NCBI GenBank assembly: GCA_964343305.1
Contig: CAYFJO010000006.1
Span: 1-64,000 of the forward strand
Direction of reading: 5' to 3'
Length of the DNA: 64,000 nt
DNA from: CAYFJO01 sp964343305
GTDB lineage: Bacteria; Planctomycetota; Planctomycetia; Pirellulales; Pirellulaceae
Of the stretch, positions 17,675 through 26,471 are shown piece by piece. Both the position numbers and the translations under genes were made by a program. The stretch's first letter is position 1; each line of letters opens with the position of its first letter. The notes under the pieces were generated by a model that was not told the origin of the DNA, made no database searches, and saw only the letters and a list, made by a program, of their open reading frames with translations.

Positions 17675-17809
17675 CCTAGTGTTCTGTCTACACTAAACTT
17701 CGGTTTGTGTGCCACTGGCTCTGCCAGTGTAAGGTGAAGCTATACCAACGATTGTGAATCACTGGCGGAGCCAGTGGCATACAAAAAAAATGACTTGACG
17801 GAAGACTAG
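17675..17809. repeat. MITE-like element, copy 2 (about 135 bp)
   Basis: The outer ends CCTAGTGTTCTGTC and GACGGAAGACTAG are imperfect inverted repeats. The inner arms GTGCCACTGGCTCTGCCAGTG and CACTGGCGGAGCCAGTGGCA form a second inverted repeat. Layout and length match the element at 7598-7734, more diverged at the ends. It contains no ORF and lies between two minus-strand genes. Confidence 0.7.
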
Positions 17810-17904
17810 TCCATTATACAGCGCAACAAAGTACTGTGAAGAATATGGAAAGTGGCCCGTTGCGGCCAAGAAATCGGCTAACCGCCGCCCCGTCGCTCGC
17901 GGAT

Positions 17905-18882
17905 CTATCGCCAATCCGAATGGCACTGGGCGCAAGCCTGATCCATCGCTCCGACCGCCTTGCTGGCCCCGTCATAGTTGTCGAGTTGGATCGCGTCCAC
18001 CACGTCGCGGGCCGCCTTCTTCATCTCGATTGAGAATCCCTTGTAATCTTCCTCATCGAAGTTCTCCATGCCTTCCTGAATCATGACCTCGGAGATCGCT
18101 GCCACGATGTTGGCATGGTGATTGAGCTTGTCTTTGTTCGCCTTGAAGTCGGCGGCGTTACCTGTCAACGGTTTGAGATACTCGTCCTTGGCGACTTCCA
18201 AACGTTGCATCAGTGGCGAAACGTCGCACACTTGATCCCAGCTCGCTTTGGGCTCAGCCGGTTTTCTGGACACGAACGTGGTACCACGAACCAGGTCGGT
18301 CAATTCATCGCGACGCAACTTGGCCTCGTTGTAGGATTGCGGTGAACCCACCTTCGCGGATCTGGCAGCGTGTGCAAACAGGTCTCGCAATTCGGGAGCG
18401 TCTTTTTGCCAACGTACGTCGCCATCGTATTCGCCGGAAATCGCAAATAGCATCGCCAGAATCGAAAAATCTTTACGAGACTGTTTGTAACCGCCACCGG
18501 CGTACTTTGTGGGCGTGGTGATATTTTTCGTCAAGCTGGTCGCAATCGATTTCACTTCGTCTTCAATCGCCTCGCCATCGATGATGGCTTTCCAGCCGTA
18601 CAAGCCACCCGCGCTTCCGCCACCAGAACCGCCCGTGTTGTCGCCACCACTCGTTGCGACCGTGGTGGCCACCTTGCCAAGATCCGCTGGGCGAGCGCCA
18701 ACTAAACCGCCGTTCTGATCGGCAAACACGTCGTCGAAAAAAATTAGCTTGGTGTCTTTGTCGCTGAAAGTCGGTGGCTTGGCGCGTCGAATCGTTTTCT
18801 TCTTGTCTTGTGCCCAGGCGATTGAATGACACAAAACGGCTGCGAATCCAAGCAGGAGAAAAGCTGCGGCAAGTTTCTTCAT
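17905..18882 (-). CDS. Secreted protein with C-terminal CxxCH heme-binding motif
   Basis: This 325-residue protein has a signal peptide (MKKLAAAFLLLGFAAVLCHSIAWA), a Gly-rich segment near residues 65-90 (GGDNTGGSGGGSAGG) and a mostly helical body. It ends ACAQCHSDWR, a CxxCH c-type heme site a few residues from the end, as in helical-bundle cytochrome c' proteins. I infer a periplasmic cytochrome c'-like protein. I chose the ATG at 18880-18882, which starts the signal peptide. It is divergent from the apbE gene 121 bp away; ApbE flavinylates secreted redox proteins, so a functional link is possible but unproven. Confidence 0.8.
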   Translation of the reverse strand: MKKLAAAFLLLGFAAVLCHSIAWAQDKKKTIRRAKPPTFSDKDTKLIFFDDVFADQNGGLVGARPADLGKVATTVATSGGDNTGGSGGGSAGGLYGWKAIIDGEAIEDEVKSIATSLTKNITTPTKYAGGGYKQSRKDFSILAMLFAISGEYDGDVRWQKDAPELRDLFAHAARSAKVGSPQSYNEAKLRRDELTDLVRGTTFVSRKPAEPKASWDQVCDVSPLMQRLEVAKDEYLKPLTGNAADFKANKDKLNHHANIVAAISEVMIQEGMENFDEEDYKGFSIEMKKAARDVVDAIQLDNYDGASKAVGAMDQACAQCHSDWR

Positions 18883-19003
18883 GACGAGTCGACTAGGTTG
18901 ATGCGTTGATGGAATGCACTTTGACGGACCGACAGGCGGCCTTCTGCGATTATCGGCAATGGGCGACGCGATGGCAAGCGTAAGCGGAGGGTATAATGCA
19001 GGC

Positions 19004-20095
19004 ATGGCCGAGCGTGAAAAAACGACACGACGAGATTTCATTCTGGGACAGTCCGTGGTCGATGAGTTGGGCGGAATGCTCCCAGCCGAATCCGGTGCGA
19101 GTGTCCTCGATCAACAGGCGTCGCATGATGAGCGGCCGGCCTATTTGGTGCAAATCTCGCGACGAGCGATGGCTTGCGAGTGGTCTGTGTTTCTCAATGC
19201 TGGCCAACACATCGGTGCCGAGGAGACCGCGATCCGTGCACTCGATTTGGTGGACGAACTTGAGGACCAGTTGTCCGTGTTTCGGGACGACAGCGAGATT
19301 TGCGGCTTGAATCGTTTGGCGTCGACCAAATCGGTCGAAGTTGGGCGCAGATTATTTGGCTTGTTGAGCCGATCGGTCGAGGCGTCCGAATTGACGGACG
19401 GCGCGTTCGATATCACCGCAGGTCCGATCAGCAAGTTGTGGGGATTTCTGAAACGAGATGGCCGCTTTCCAAACGACCGGGAATTGAGTGAGACCTTGAA
19501 CCGCGTTGGCTCGCGCTGGCTGGCACTCGACATTGAGAACCATGCTGTGGCGTTTCTCCGCGATGGCCTGGAAATCAATCTTGGCGCGATCGGCAAGGGA
19601 CATGCACTCGATCAATGTGTTTCGTTGATGCACAGCGAGGGTGTCGATGACTTCTTGATTCACGGAGGACAAAGCAGTGTCGTCGCACGTGGATCAAGGG
19701 GTGGCGGTGACCGTGGTTGGACAGTCGGTGTCAAACATCCCTTGCGACCGGATTTGAGGCTGGCTGAGATCTTTCTTCGCGATCAAGCACTTGGCACATC
19801 CGGGAGCGCCGCCCAAAGCTTCCGGCATCAAGGAAAACGTTACGGACACATTCTAGATCCGCGAACAGGGTATCCGGCCGACGGCGTGCTATCGGCCACG
19901 GTGATCGCTCCCGATGCAACGGTCGCGGATGCACTTTCCACGGCGTTTTACGTTCTTGGCGTTGAGCGTTCTTTTGAGATCTGCGAAAGTCGACCTGATT
20001 GGGCGGCGATCTTTGTGCTCGAAGGCCGTCGAAGCGGTGCCGTCGAAATCCAATCATTCGGTCTCGCGGATGATGTGTGGCGACAGCAGGTGTAA
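19004..20095 (+). CDS. apbE: FAD:protein FMN transferase (ApbE)
   Basis: This 363-residue protein transfers FMN from FAD to a Thr/Ser of exported redox proteins. Visible family motifs are the RRAMACEWSV core opening, DGAFDITAGPI, INLGAIGKGHALD, the HGGQSSVVARG strand, and HILDPRTGYPADG followed by TVIAPDATVADALSTAFYVLG with the Mg-binding Asp. An RRDF segment near the N-terminus resembles a twin-arginine signal. I placed the start at the ATG 19004 with GGAGGG 12 bp upstream; longer in-frame starts exist. The target flavoprotein is not identified in this window. Confidence 0.92.
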   Translation: MAEREKTTRRDFILGQSVVDELGGMLPAESGASVLDQQASHDERPAYLVQISRRAMACEWSVFLNAGQHIGAEETAIRALDLVDELEDQLSVFRDDSEICGLNRLASTKSVEVGRRLFGLLSRSVEASELTDGAFDITAGPISKLWGFLKRDGRFPNDRELSETLNRVGSRWLALDIENHAVAFLRDGLEINLGAIGKGHALDQCVSLMHSEGVDDFLIHGGQSSVVARGSRGGGDRGWTVGVKHPLRPDLRLAEIFLRDQALGTSGSAAQSFRHQGKRYGHILDPRTGYPADGVLSATVIAPDATVADALSTAFYVLGVERSFEICESRPDWAAIFVLEGRRSGAVEIQSFGLADDVWRQQV

Positions 20096-20233
20096 TGGAT
20101 TCACGACGGAATACACGCTAAGTCCAAAGTTCGCCCACCGCTCGTACCGATGATTGTGATAGCAGCTTTGAATATTCATCCATGATTCCACCAATATGGG
20201 GTAACTTTTCGACTTGTTTCATGCGAGGCCATT

Positions 20234-21238
20234 ATGCGGCGGCCGGGTTTTTTTCAAGTGATCATTTGCTGCGCGGGGATTTCTATCACCGCCACGGCAC
20301 AGGCGCAAACCGAAGCTCGGTCGCAGAATCTCATCTCGCAATCGCGACTGGTCCACCTCGACATCATCTCGGGTCGCATCACCGCGCATCGCCCCAAATA
20401 CTCCCGCGGCAAGACCATCTCGGTGGGCGAAGCGGGAAGTCCTGTTCGTGAAAAACTCGAAACGGGCTTGAGCGGACAGCGGCCGTCGCTGAAATACGAA
20501 CGCCACGATTCACACCAGCATGTGTTCGTTGAGGTCGATGCCGGCACCGACGTAATGATTCGCGAAGAGACGATTGATGAGCGTGACCCAACTTCCTTTC
20601 ACTTCGTGCAACTGCCCAATGGTCGCGGCACGCTCACCGTCCAAGCGAACGGCTCCACAGTGAAATACGACGGCGCATCGTTCTGGCATCTATTGCTGGA
20701 ACATCCGCAGGTTTGCGAGCAGACGTTGGTGCCAGCTTTGGAAAGTTTGCGGACAGAATGGCGGTTATCGGACACAGCCCACAATATTCGCGCCGGGTTA
20801 CTGGCCACAGCCAAGGCGCCGCTGGCAGCCAATCAGGCAAAACTAGCCAACTTGATTCGCCAACTCAACGATCCGAGTTACGTGAAACGCCGATCCGCCG
20901 ACCGGCAACTTCGCGAGATAGGACAGTGCGCCTACTCATACTTGAAACGGATCGACTCATCATCGCTCACCGTGGAGCAGGCTTTGCGAGTTCGAAACGT
21001 GCAAAGATCGCTCGACTGCCAATCTGGCGACACGGCAGATCGGATCGTCGCGCAATTGACCGGCGATCCAGAAATTTTCTTGGTATTGTTAGACCATCCA
21101 AACCCCGAAAACCGGTTGGCCGCCCATCTGCACTTGGAGAGAATCGCCGGCACGACCCTCGAATTCGACGCCTACGATTCCAGCGATCATCGCGAACTCC
21201 AAGTCGCGACATTGAAGCGCCGATTCAACCTCAAATGA
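20234..21238 (+). CDS. Secreted protein with possible HEAT-like helical repeats
   Basis: This 334-residue protein has a signal peptide (about residues 1-24) and a beta-rich first half containing LDIISGRITAH and HQHVFVEVDAGTDV. A helical second half follows with repeats reminiscent of HEAT units (LANLIRQLNDPSYVKRRSADRQL; NPENRLAAHLHLERIA). No catalytic motif is visible, and I do not recognise a named family. Planctomycetes encode many such secreted HEAT-like proteins. A bidirectional terminator-like hairpin follows the stop codon. Confidence 0.7.
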   Translation: MRRPGFFQVIICCAGISITATAQAQTEARSQNLISQSRLVHLDIISGRITAHRPKYSRGKTISVGEAGSPVREKLETGLSGQRPSLKYERHDSHQHVFVEVDAGTDVMIREETIDERDPTSFHFVQLPNGRGTLTVQANGSTVKYDGASFWHLLLEHPQVCEQTLVPALESLRTEWRLSDTAHNIRAGLLATAKAPLAANQAKLANLIRQLNDPSYVKRRSADRQLREIGQCAYSYLKRIDSSSLTVEQALRVRNVQRSLDCQSGDTADRIVAQLTGDPEIFLVLLDHPNPENRLAAHLHLERIAGTTLEFDAYDSSDHRELQVATLKRRFNLK

Positions 21239-21239
21239 A

Positions 21240-21270
21240 AAAGCCCAGCACTCATTCAATGCTGGGCTTT
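21240..21270. terminator. Bidirectional terminator between convergent genes
   Basis: An 11-bp perfect stem (AAAGCCCAGCA / TGCTGGGCTTT) with a 9-nt loop overlaps the end of the 20234-21238 gene. On the minus strand a run of five T follows, fitting the end of the DUF1598 gene; on the plus strand only three T follow. Confidence 0.75.
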
Positions 21271-21289
21271 CAAGTAAACGAGCTAAATC

Positions 21290-23044
21290 TTAATCCCACC
21301 ACCACGCGTCTCGTGGTAGCGTTTTTGGGGCGGAGACTCGGCGATCGGCGCTCATCAGGCCGTACGTGTCCGCCTTGATTTTATCTCGGCGTACCAGTTG
21401 GTTTGTGTCGACGGCCACTCCGCCGCTGACGCCGACCACCGTGTGAATGACTCGTTTTGCTCGGACTGTGCGGTGGTTCATAATCGTGTCGACCTCTTTG
21501 GCCGCCAGACCATATTCGATCTGGTAGGCCAGATCGTTTTCGCCGCCGAGAAAATGCGTCATGTGCCAACCGACCTGGCCGGGCACGTCTTCCGCTTTTA
21601 ACAATGCCGCGACTAACGACAAATCAAAGACGTTTTTCAACTCCGCGTAGATTGGGTATTTGGCCGCCAACTTGCCGAATTCCCGCGTGAAACTGTGGGC
21701 AAACTCGCGCGTCGGTCCGTCCGACTTGCCGGTGTGAACTCGCTCGCCGCGCTCAGTCAGCAACTCGGTTTCGCTCAGAACTTTAACGCCCTGGCCACGA
21801 AGCTCAAATGCGTCGCGCGAATCGACCGTTGTCAGCGCGTCGTAATTCAACGCAAACCACCAGCGGACCACGTCCGTGGCTGGCGGCTTGCCGTCCGCGC
21901 CCAATTCGACCATGTCCAGGTAGCTGGATACGCCAGCCGTGGCATCTTCCAGTCCCATGCCGACCAGTTTCATCCGATAATCGGCCTCGACCATCACGCG
22001 CGCCACGCGACTTCGAGGGTCAACACCGTAAACTTCGATGTCTTGTTTGCCCAGCGTTTCGCGTAGCTTTGTTCGCCACGCCTCACCTTTCAGCCTAGAT
22101 TCCGCCAAAAAACGTTGTGTCGCGGCCAGATTTTCCTTTCGCGGTGTAATCGAGCATCCGAATCGGCTGCCTTCGGTAAATGCGTTTCGGAGGCAGACGA
22201 CCAAATCGTCGAGATTCAAAACCGGTTTGCCGGTCGACGCGCTGACTTTGCGCCCCTCAGCGTTGATTGTCCAGTCGTCGGCAGGGCCGGCAATCACAAC
22301 GTCGCCAGTATCCGGATAAATCAGAACGTATTTAATTTCATAAATCCCGGCCATCGATTTCATGATGTCGTCGGGATCTTCGCCCAATGCTTGTCGCAAC
22401 TGGACCTGCTTTTCCAACCGGTTGAGCGACACTTTTCGTAGCCGAGATCGTTTGCGAACGTCTGTGTTGCCGGTGGATGCAGCCGCCCGGTTGCGCACGG
22501 TTGCCAAAGACTCGCTGCCCGAATCCGCCAAGACCAGTTTCAAGACGCCTGCTCCATCGACGTAAACTCCGCCCTCAAAACTATCGATCGTTCCCGGTCC
22601 GCCAACTTCGTCCCAGCTTTCGGGCGCCACGGTTGTGGTGATCAACTCGATCAGCGAATCAAAGTCGGCCGCGGCCGCACCGCCTCCCGCACCTGGTCCC
22701 AGCGGACCTGTTCCGATATCGCTCAGTACTCGGCTGCGAGACAGGTCCGAGTCAATCAGTGACGCGGTGTCCACCGATGCCCGCCGTGCACCACGAATCG
22801 CTTGAGCCGCGGCGACGTCGCCTAACCAGCGATCGCGAATGGTGATGTTGTCGGCGGCGCGTGCCAATTCCCGAGCGACGCCAAATTCGCCAGCGTCCAA
22901 ATGGGCGTTAATGCGATCGCCTAGATCCTGTGCATGCGTGCGATCGGCGACAAAAAATAACATCGTGGCAGTTATTGCCACCACACAGGACAACATGTTC
23001 GACGAGACGATACCGCGTCGAAAGAGACTTCTTGCGCAATTCAT
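21290..23044 (-). CDS. DUF1598 domain-containing secreted protein
   Basis: This 584-residue protein has a signal anchor (about residues 15-38) and the long planctomycete DUF1598 region. Features include IYEIKYVLIYPDTGDVVIAGPADDW, FGCSITPRKENLAATQRFL and DYRMKLVGMGLE. The C-terminal MTHFLGGENDLAYQIEYGLAAKEVD motif is followed by WWFALNYDA-like segments and the terminal basic tail. The domain is confined to planctomycetes and has no assigned function; its secretion and size suggest an envelope role. The start is the ATG at 23042-23044 with GGAGAAGG upstream. It is transcribed away from the Cys-rich repeat gene and terminated at 21240-21270. Confidence 0.88.
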   Translation of the reverse strand: MNCARSLFRRGIVSSNMLSCVVAITATMLFFVADRTHAQDLGDRINAHLDAGEFGVARELARAADNITIRDRWLGDVAAAQAIRGARRASVDTASLIDSDLSRSRVLSDIGTGPLGPGAGGGAAAADFDSLIELITTTVAPESWDEVGGPGTIDSFEGGVYVDGAGVLKLVLADSGSESLATVRNRAAASTGNTDVRKRSRLRKVSLNRLEKQVQLRQALGEDPDDIMKSMAGIYEIKYVLIYPDTGDVVIAGPADDWTINAEGRKVSASTGKPVLNLDDLVVCLRNAFTEGSRFGCSITPRKENLAATQRFLAESRLKGEAWRTKLRETLGKQDIEVYGVDPRSRVARVMVEADYRMKLVGMGLEDATAGVSSYLDMVELGADGKPPATDVVRWWFALNYDALTTVDSRDAFELRGQGVKVLSETELLTERGERVHTGKSDGPTREFAHSFTREFGKLAAKYPIYAELKNVFDLSLVAALLKAEDVPGQVGWHMTHFLGGENDLAYQIEYGLAAKEVDTIMNHRTVRAKRVIHTVVGVSGGVAVDTNQLVRRDKIKADTYGLMSADRRVSAPKTLPRDAWWWD

Positions 23045-23207
23045 GTGAAACCCTTCTCCAGTTCCTCACGGTCAAAACCCCTGATACTGTAAAGGGTCGC
23101 ATAAATCGCCTATGGAAGTCAAGCAATTCCGAGTTGGATTGTGCAAAAACGGTGGCAGTATTGAGAAAAAAGTTGAAGAGCAGCCCCCCTTCTTGGAACT
23201 GCGCACG

Positions 23208-23239
23208 AAAAAACCCTCAGAGTCATTCCGAGGGTTTTT
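23208..23239 (-). terminator. Terminator of the Cys-rich repeat gene
   Basis: On the minus strand, AAAAACCCTC pairs with GAGGGTTTTTT around an 11-nt loop, ending in a six-T run at 23213 down to 23208. It lies about 60 bp downstream of the Cys-rich gene's stop codon. Confidence 0.8.
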
Positions 23240-23299
23240 CTTGTCTGGCCAGACGATTATATCGGTCCATGCCGCGAGGGCATTGGATCATTCTAGAAA

Positions 23300-23803
23300 C
23301 TAGTTGCAGCCACAGGTGGGTTCGCAACCACAAGCGGGTTCGCAACCGCAGCCACACTTGGGCTTGCAGCAACGGTGCCAGTTGAACAGCGGCTTACGGC
23401 AACGGCTCTTGCAGCAAGAGACTTCGCAACCGCATTCTGGCTCGCAACCACAGGCTGGTTCGCAACCGCACTCTGGCTCACAACCACAGACTGGTTCGCA
23501 GCACTTGGGCTTGCAGCAACGGCTGAAGAGAGACTTCAACAAACCACCGCAACGCTTCTTGCAGCACTTGGGTTCGCAACCACAGGCCGGCTCGCAACCG
23601 CACTCTGGCTCACAACCACAGGCCGGTTCGCAACCACACTCGGGTTCGCAACCACACTCGGGTTCGCAACCACAGGTCGCTTCACAACCACAACCGTGAT
23701 GGCTTCCAACCAATTTCAACAGACCAAACGCTTGTGCATTCGACGCGCTCACCAGGTAAACCAAGCAAACGGCCAATGCCGGAATCATAACTCGTGTCTT
23801 CAT
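23300..23803 (-). CDS. Secreted Cys-rich repeat protein (GCEPxC repeats)
   Basis: This 167-residue protein has a signal peptide (MKTRVMIPALAVCLVYLVSASNAQA). The body is built from about 14 near-identical units of the form CGCEPxC, where x is E, A, V or T, broken by Lys-rich Cys clusters such as KPKCCKKRC and SRCRKPLFNWHRCCKPKC. Cysteine makes up roughly a third of the mature chain. Similar families are widespread in planctomycetes and are suspected cell-wall or metal-binding proteins; function is unproven. The start is the ATG at 23801-23803 with GGAG upstream. The repeat DNA is also open on the plus strand, but that frame has no start, signal or conserved content. Confidence 0.85.
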   Translation of the reverse strand: MKTRVMIPALAVCLVYLVSASNAQAFGLLKLVGSHHGCGCEATCGCEPECGCEPECGCEPACGCEPECGCEPACGCEPKCCKKRCGGLLKSLFSRCCKPKCCEPVCGCEPECGCEPACGCEPECGCEVSCCKSRCRKPLFNWHRCCKPKCGCGCEPACGCEPTCGCN

Positions 23804-24285
23804 TTGGAGGGCTCCTTGTAAAATCCTTAAAACGATACACCCATTAAGTTGGAACAGCTCGATTACCAGACTCCGCTCGTCCCCGGATTGGTTTCTTGCA
23901 ACCGGCGGCACTGGCTTCATCTGATGGAACGTCTGTCACTACGCGTGACGTTTCTGCGAATTCGTATCGTCGACCCGAAACGCATTTCTTTACCATGCTG
24001 CCCATTGCTTTCTGATTTCCTATCCTTTTCCGTGTGCGTTGTATCGGCTATAACGGTCGCTCAAACGATCGGTTCGTTCGCGGCAGCAAATATCAATTCT
24101 TCAACCGTCCGATGGCTCGCTTCAGCCACCGCCATCACTTGAGTTCTTGACGGTGGGCATGCTCGATGAATATGATTTCGTGATCGTTCCACCGCCGAAG
24201 CTGGATGAACAAAACGGTTTGCGTGGAGGAAAACTTGTTACGATCACGTGAACTGACCTATTCCGAATAACCGAATGAGCACGAC
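23804..24285. other. Intergenic region upstream of the Cys-rich and LarA-like genes
   Basis: No recognisable gene. It should hold the divergent promoters for the Cys-rich gene (minus) and the LarA-like gene (plus). A short frame at 24159-24251 would encode 30 residues containing VIVPPPKLDEQNGLRGG; it has no ribosome site and is only a weak candidate. Confidence 0.5.
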
Positions 24286-25494
24286 ATGACGACCACCTTG
24301 CGATACGGCGAAGATGCGACGATCGAATTCGATTTGCCCGCACAGGCCTATTTGGCGGATTGTTCGACACCACGGGTCGAGCCAATCGACGATACGGCTG
24401 CGGCGGTGGCGGCGGCCGTGGAGGATCCGATCGAATTCCCGGGGCTGGGCCAGGCGACGGTGTCCGGCGATTCGATCGCCATCGTGTTGGAGCCCGGTGT
24501 TCCACGAATCGGGGAAATTGTGGCTGGAGTTGTGCACAGTTTGATTTCCAATGGAATCGAGCCGAACAGTATTTCGGTTGTGCAAAAGCCAACTACATCA
24601 AACTTCGACCCAGGGTTGGCCGTTTCGATGGTGCCACCCGAAACTCGAGACGCCATTCAATTGGTCAACCATCAGCCCGGTGAAAAGGGCATGATGGCGT
24701 ATCTCGCCGCGGCGAAGAGTGGGGACCCGATCTACGTGAATCGTGTCGTTCTGGATTCCGACGTGGTCATTCCCATTGGCGTTTTTCGACTGTGCCCCGA
24801 CCTGGAACCGGCCGGCGTTCATGACAGCTTGTTTCGAACGTTTTCGAACACCGCGTCGTCGGATCAATCGTCCCATTCGCCTTGGATTGATTCGCGGCAA
24901 TCCAGGCAGAGCCAACAGCTTGCCGACGAGGCGGGCTGGCTGCTAGGCGTTCAGTTTACGATCCAAATCATTCCGGGGCCCGGCGATGAAGTTCTGCATG
25001 TCATCGCCGGGGACACCAACGCCGTTGCCAAGCGAGGCAAACAACTCTGCGAAGCCGCTTGGCGATTCGACGTCCCCAAGCGAGCGAGCCTCGTCGTGGC
25101 CACGATTGAAGGCGACAGCACCCAGCAAACTTGGGACAATTTCTCGCGATCTCTGTCGGTCGCAACGCGGGCAGTCGCGGACGATGGTTCGATCGTCATT
25201 TGTTCTGATTTGCGTGACTCGCCTTATCTGCCAGCGTTTTCGGAAGAGAATTCCAGCACCGACGACCCTTTTCAGGAAGTTGAACTCGATCGGCTTTATG
25301 AGGATCAGTTGTCCGCTGTGCAAGAGCGGGCCCGCGTTTTTCTGCTCAGCGGTTTGGATAGCGATTTGGTTGAAGAGATGGGGATGGGCCACATCGAGTC
25401 GAAAGACGAAGTCGCTCGGCTCAGCCAACAGCACGACTCGTGTATTCTGGTCGCCAACGCCCAACATGCTGTGCTCGTGGCACCCGACGATTGA
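24286..25494 (+). CDS. LarA-fold (DUF2088) nickel-racemase-like protein
   Basis: This 402-residue protein opens LRYGEDATIEFDLP, the N-terminal signature of the lactate racemase LarA/DUF2088 family, and continues with VNRVVLDSDVVIPIGVF and ARVFLLSGL as in larger relatives. LarA uses a nickel-pincer cofactor to racemise alpha-hydroxy acids. The TRPTP-type substrate loop expected after the first strands is replaced by IVLEPGVPRIGEIV, and the catalytic His pair is not evident, so the activity is probably different or lost. The stop is 3 bp before the next ATG, so it is almost certainly co-transcribed with the YgfZ-like gene. Confidence 0.82.
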   Translation: MTTTLRYGEDATIEFDLPAQAYLADCSTPRVEPIDDTAAAVAAAVEDPIEFPGLGQATVSGDSIAIVLEPGVPRIGEIVAGVVHSLISNGIEPNSISVVQKPTTSNFDPGLAVSMVPPETRDAIQLVNHQPGEKGMMAYLAAAKSGDPIYVNRVVLDSDVVIPIGVFRLCPDLEPAGVHDSLFRTFSNTASSDQSSHSPWIDSRQSRQSQQLADEAGWLLGVQFTIQIIPGPGDEVLHVIAGDTNAVAKRGKQLCEAAWRFDVPKRASLVVATIEGDSTQQTWDNFSRSLSVATRAVADDGSIVICSDLRDSPYLPAFSEENSSTDDPFQEVELDRLYEDQLSAVQERARVFLLSGLDSDLVEEMGMGHIESKDEVARLSQQHDSCILVANAQHAVLVAPDD

Positions 25495-25497
25495 TCG

Positions 25498-26469
25498 ATG
25501 AACGAACTCACTGGACAATACGAGTCGCTGCGAAGTGGCGTTGGATTCTCAGTCTTAGCCGGCCGCACGCAAATTGAAATCACGGGTGAAGACCGCTCAA
25601 AGTTACTTCATAGCTTCTGTACCAACGACATCGAAAAGCTCGCTCCGGGAGATGGGTGTGAGGCTTTCATCACAAACGTGCAAGGGAAGACGGTCGGATT
25701 TGTCTTCGTTCTTTGCTCGGACCAGTCGTTATATCTTGAGACCGCACCAGGGCACGGGCAGGCAATAATTGGGCACCTCAACCGCTACGTGATCCGCGAA
25801 GATGTTGAATTTCACGATCGGACACCGACGTTTGGAACGATTTTGCTGGCCGGCCTGAAATCGACGGAACTGCTGCAAAAGTTGTCGGCATCAACCGTTC
25901 CCACGCAGCTCTACGGCCATGTTTCACGGCAGATCAGCGATGTCGACGTCGCGGTTCGTTGCGTGCCGACCGCTGGTCAACCTTCTTACTCCATCGTGTT
26001 CTATGCGAATTCACTTGACCAACTCACCGCCACATTCTCGGGTGAGGCCACGGCTTGTTCCAGCGAGGCGATCGAAATCTGTCGCATCGAAAATGGCGTG
26101 CCCGAGTTTGGCATCGACATCACCGACGCGAATCTTCCCCAAGAGGTGGACCGAGACGCGGCGGCGATCAGCTTTTCGAAAGGATGCTATTTGGGACAGG
26201 AAACCGTGGCCCGCCTGGACGCGCTGGGACATGTAAACCGAAAACTGGTCGCGATGCGGTTTGCAGGTGAGCAAGTCCCGGAGCGGGGAACCGAGCTGTC
26301 GGTCGGAGAGAAAGTCATTGGCCACATTACATCCGCGGCGGTTTCGCCACGATATGACGGTGTGCTGGCCTTGGGCTACGTGCGACGAGAGCATTTCGCC
26401 GCCGGAACGACGCTTTCGAGTCCGGTTGGAGATGCGGAGGTTGTGAACCTTCGGCAGGGAGACCCGTAA
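25498..26469 (+). CDS. YgfZ/GcvT-like folate-binding protein
   Basis: This 323-residue protein has the hallmark SKGCYLGQE at residues 227-235, the K-G-C-Y-x-G-Q-E signature of YgfZ/IBA57-like proteins, within an aminomethyltransferase (GcvT) fold. Such proteins bind tetrahydrofolate and help assemble or repair Fe-S clusters; Cys230 is the conserved redox-active residue. Preceding motifs EITGEDRSKLLHSFCTNDI and AFITNVQGKTVGFVFVLC fit the family N-terminus. Its start is 3 bp after the LarA-like stop codon. The length is typical. Confidence 0.92.
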   Translation: MNELTGQYESLRSGVGFSVLAGRTQIEITGEDRSKLLHSFCTNDIEKLAPGDGCEAFITNVQGKTVGFVFVLCSDQSLYLETAPGHGQAIIGHLNRYVIREDVEFHDRTPTFGTILLAGLKSTELLQKLSASTVPTQLYGHVSRQISDVDVAVRCVPTAGQPSYSIVFYANSLDQLTATFSGEATACSSEAIEICRIENGVPEFGIDITDANLPQEVDRDAAAISFSKGCYLGQETVARLDALGHVNRKLVAMRFAGEQVPERGTELSVGEKVIGHITSAAVSPRYDGVLALGYVRREHFAAGTTLSSPVGDAEVVNLRQGDP

Positions 26470-26471
26470 TC

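Noticed and set aside
23310..23690. CRISPR-like direct repeats
   Set aside because: The repeats are short coding units (CGCEPxC) without uniform spacers, inside a protein gene.
23304..23699. A Gln/Pro/Ser repeat protein on the plus strand opposite the Cys-rich gene
   Set aside because: It is the mirror of the DNA repeats; there is no signal peptide, ribosome site or known family, while the minus frame has all three.
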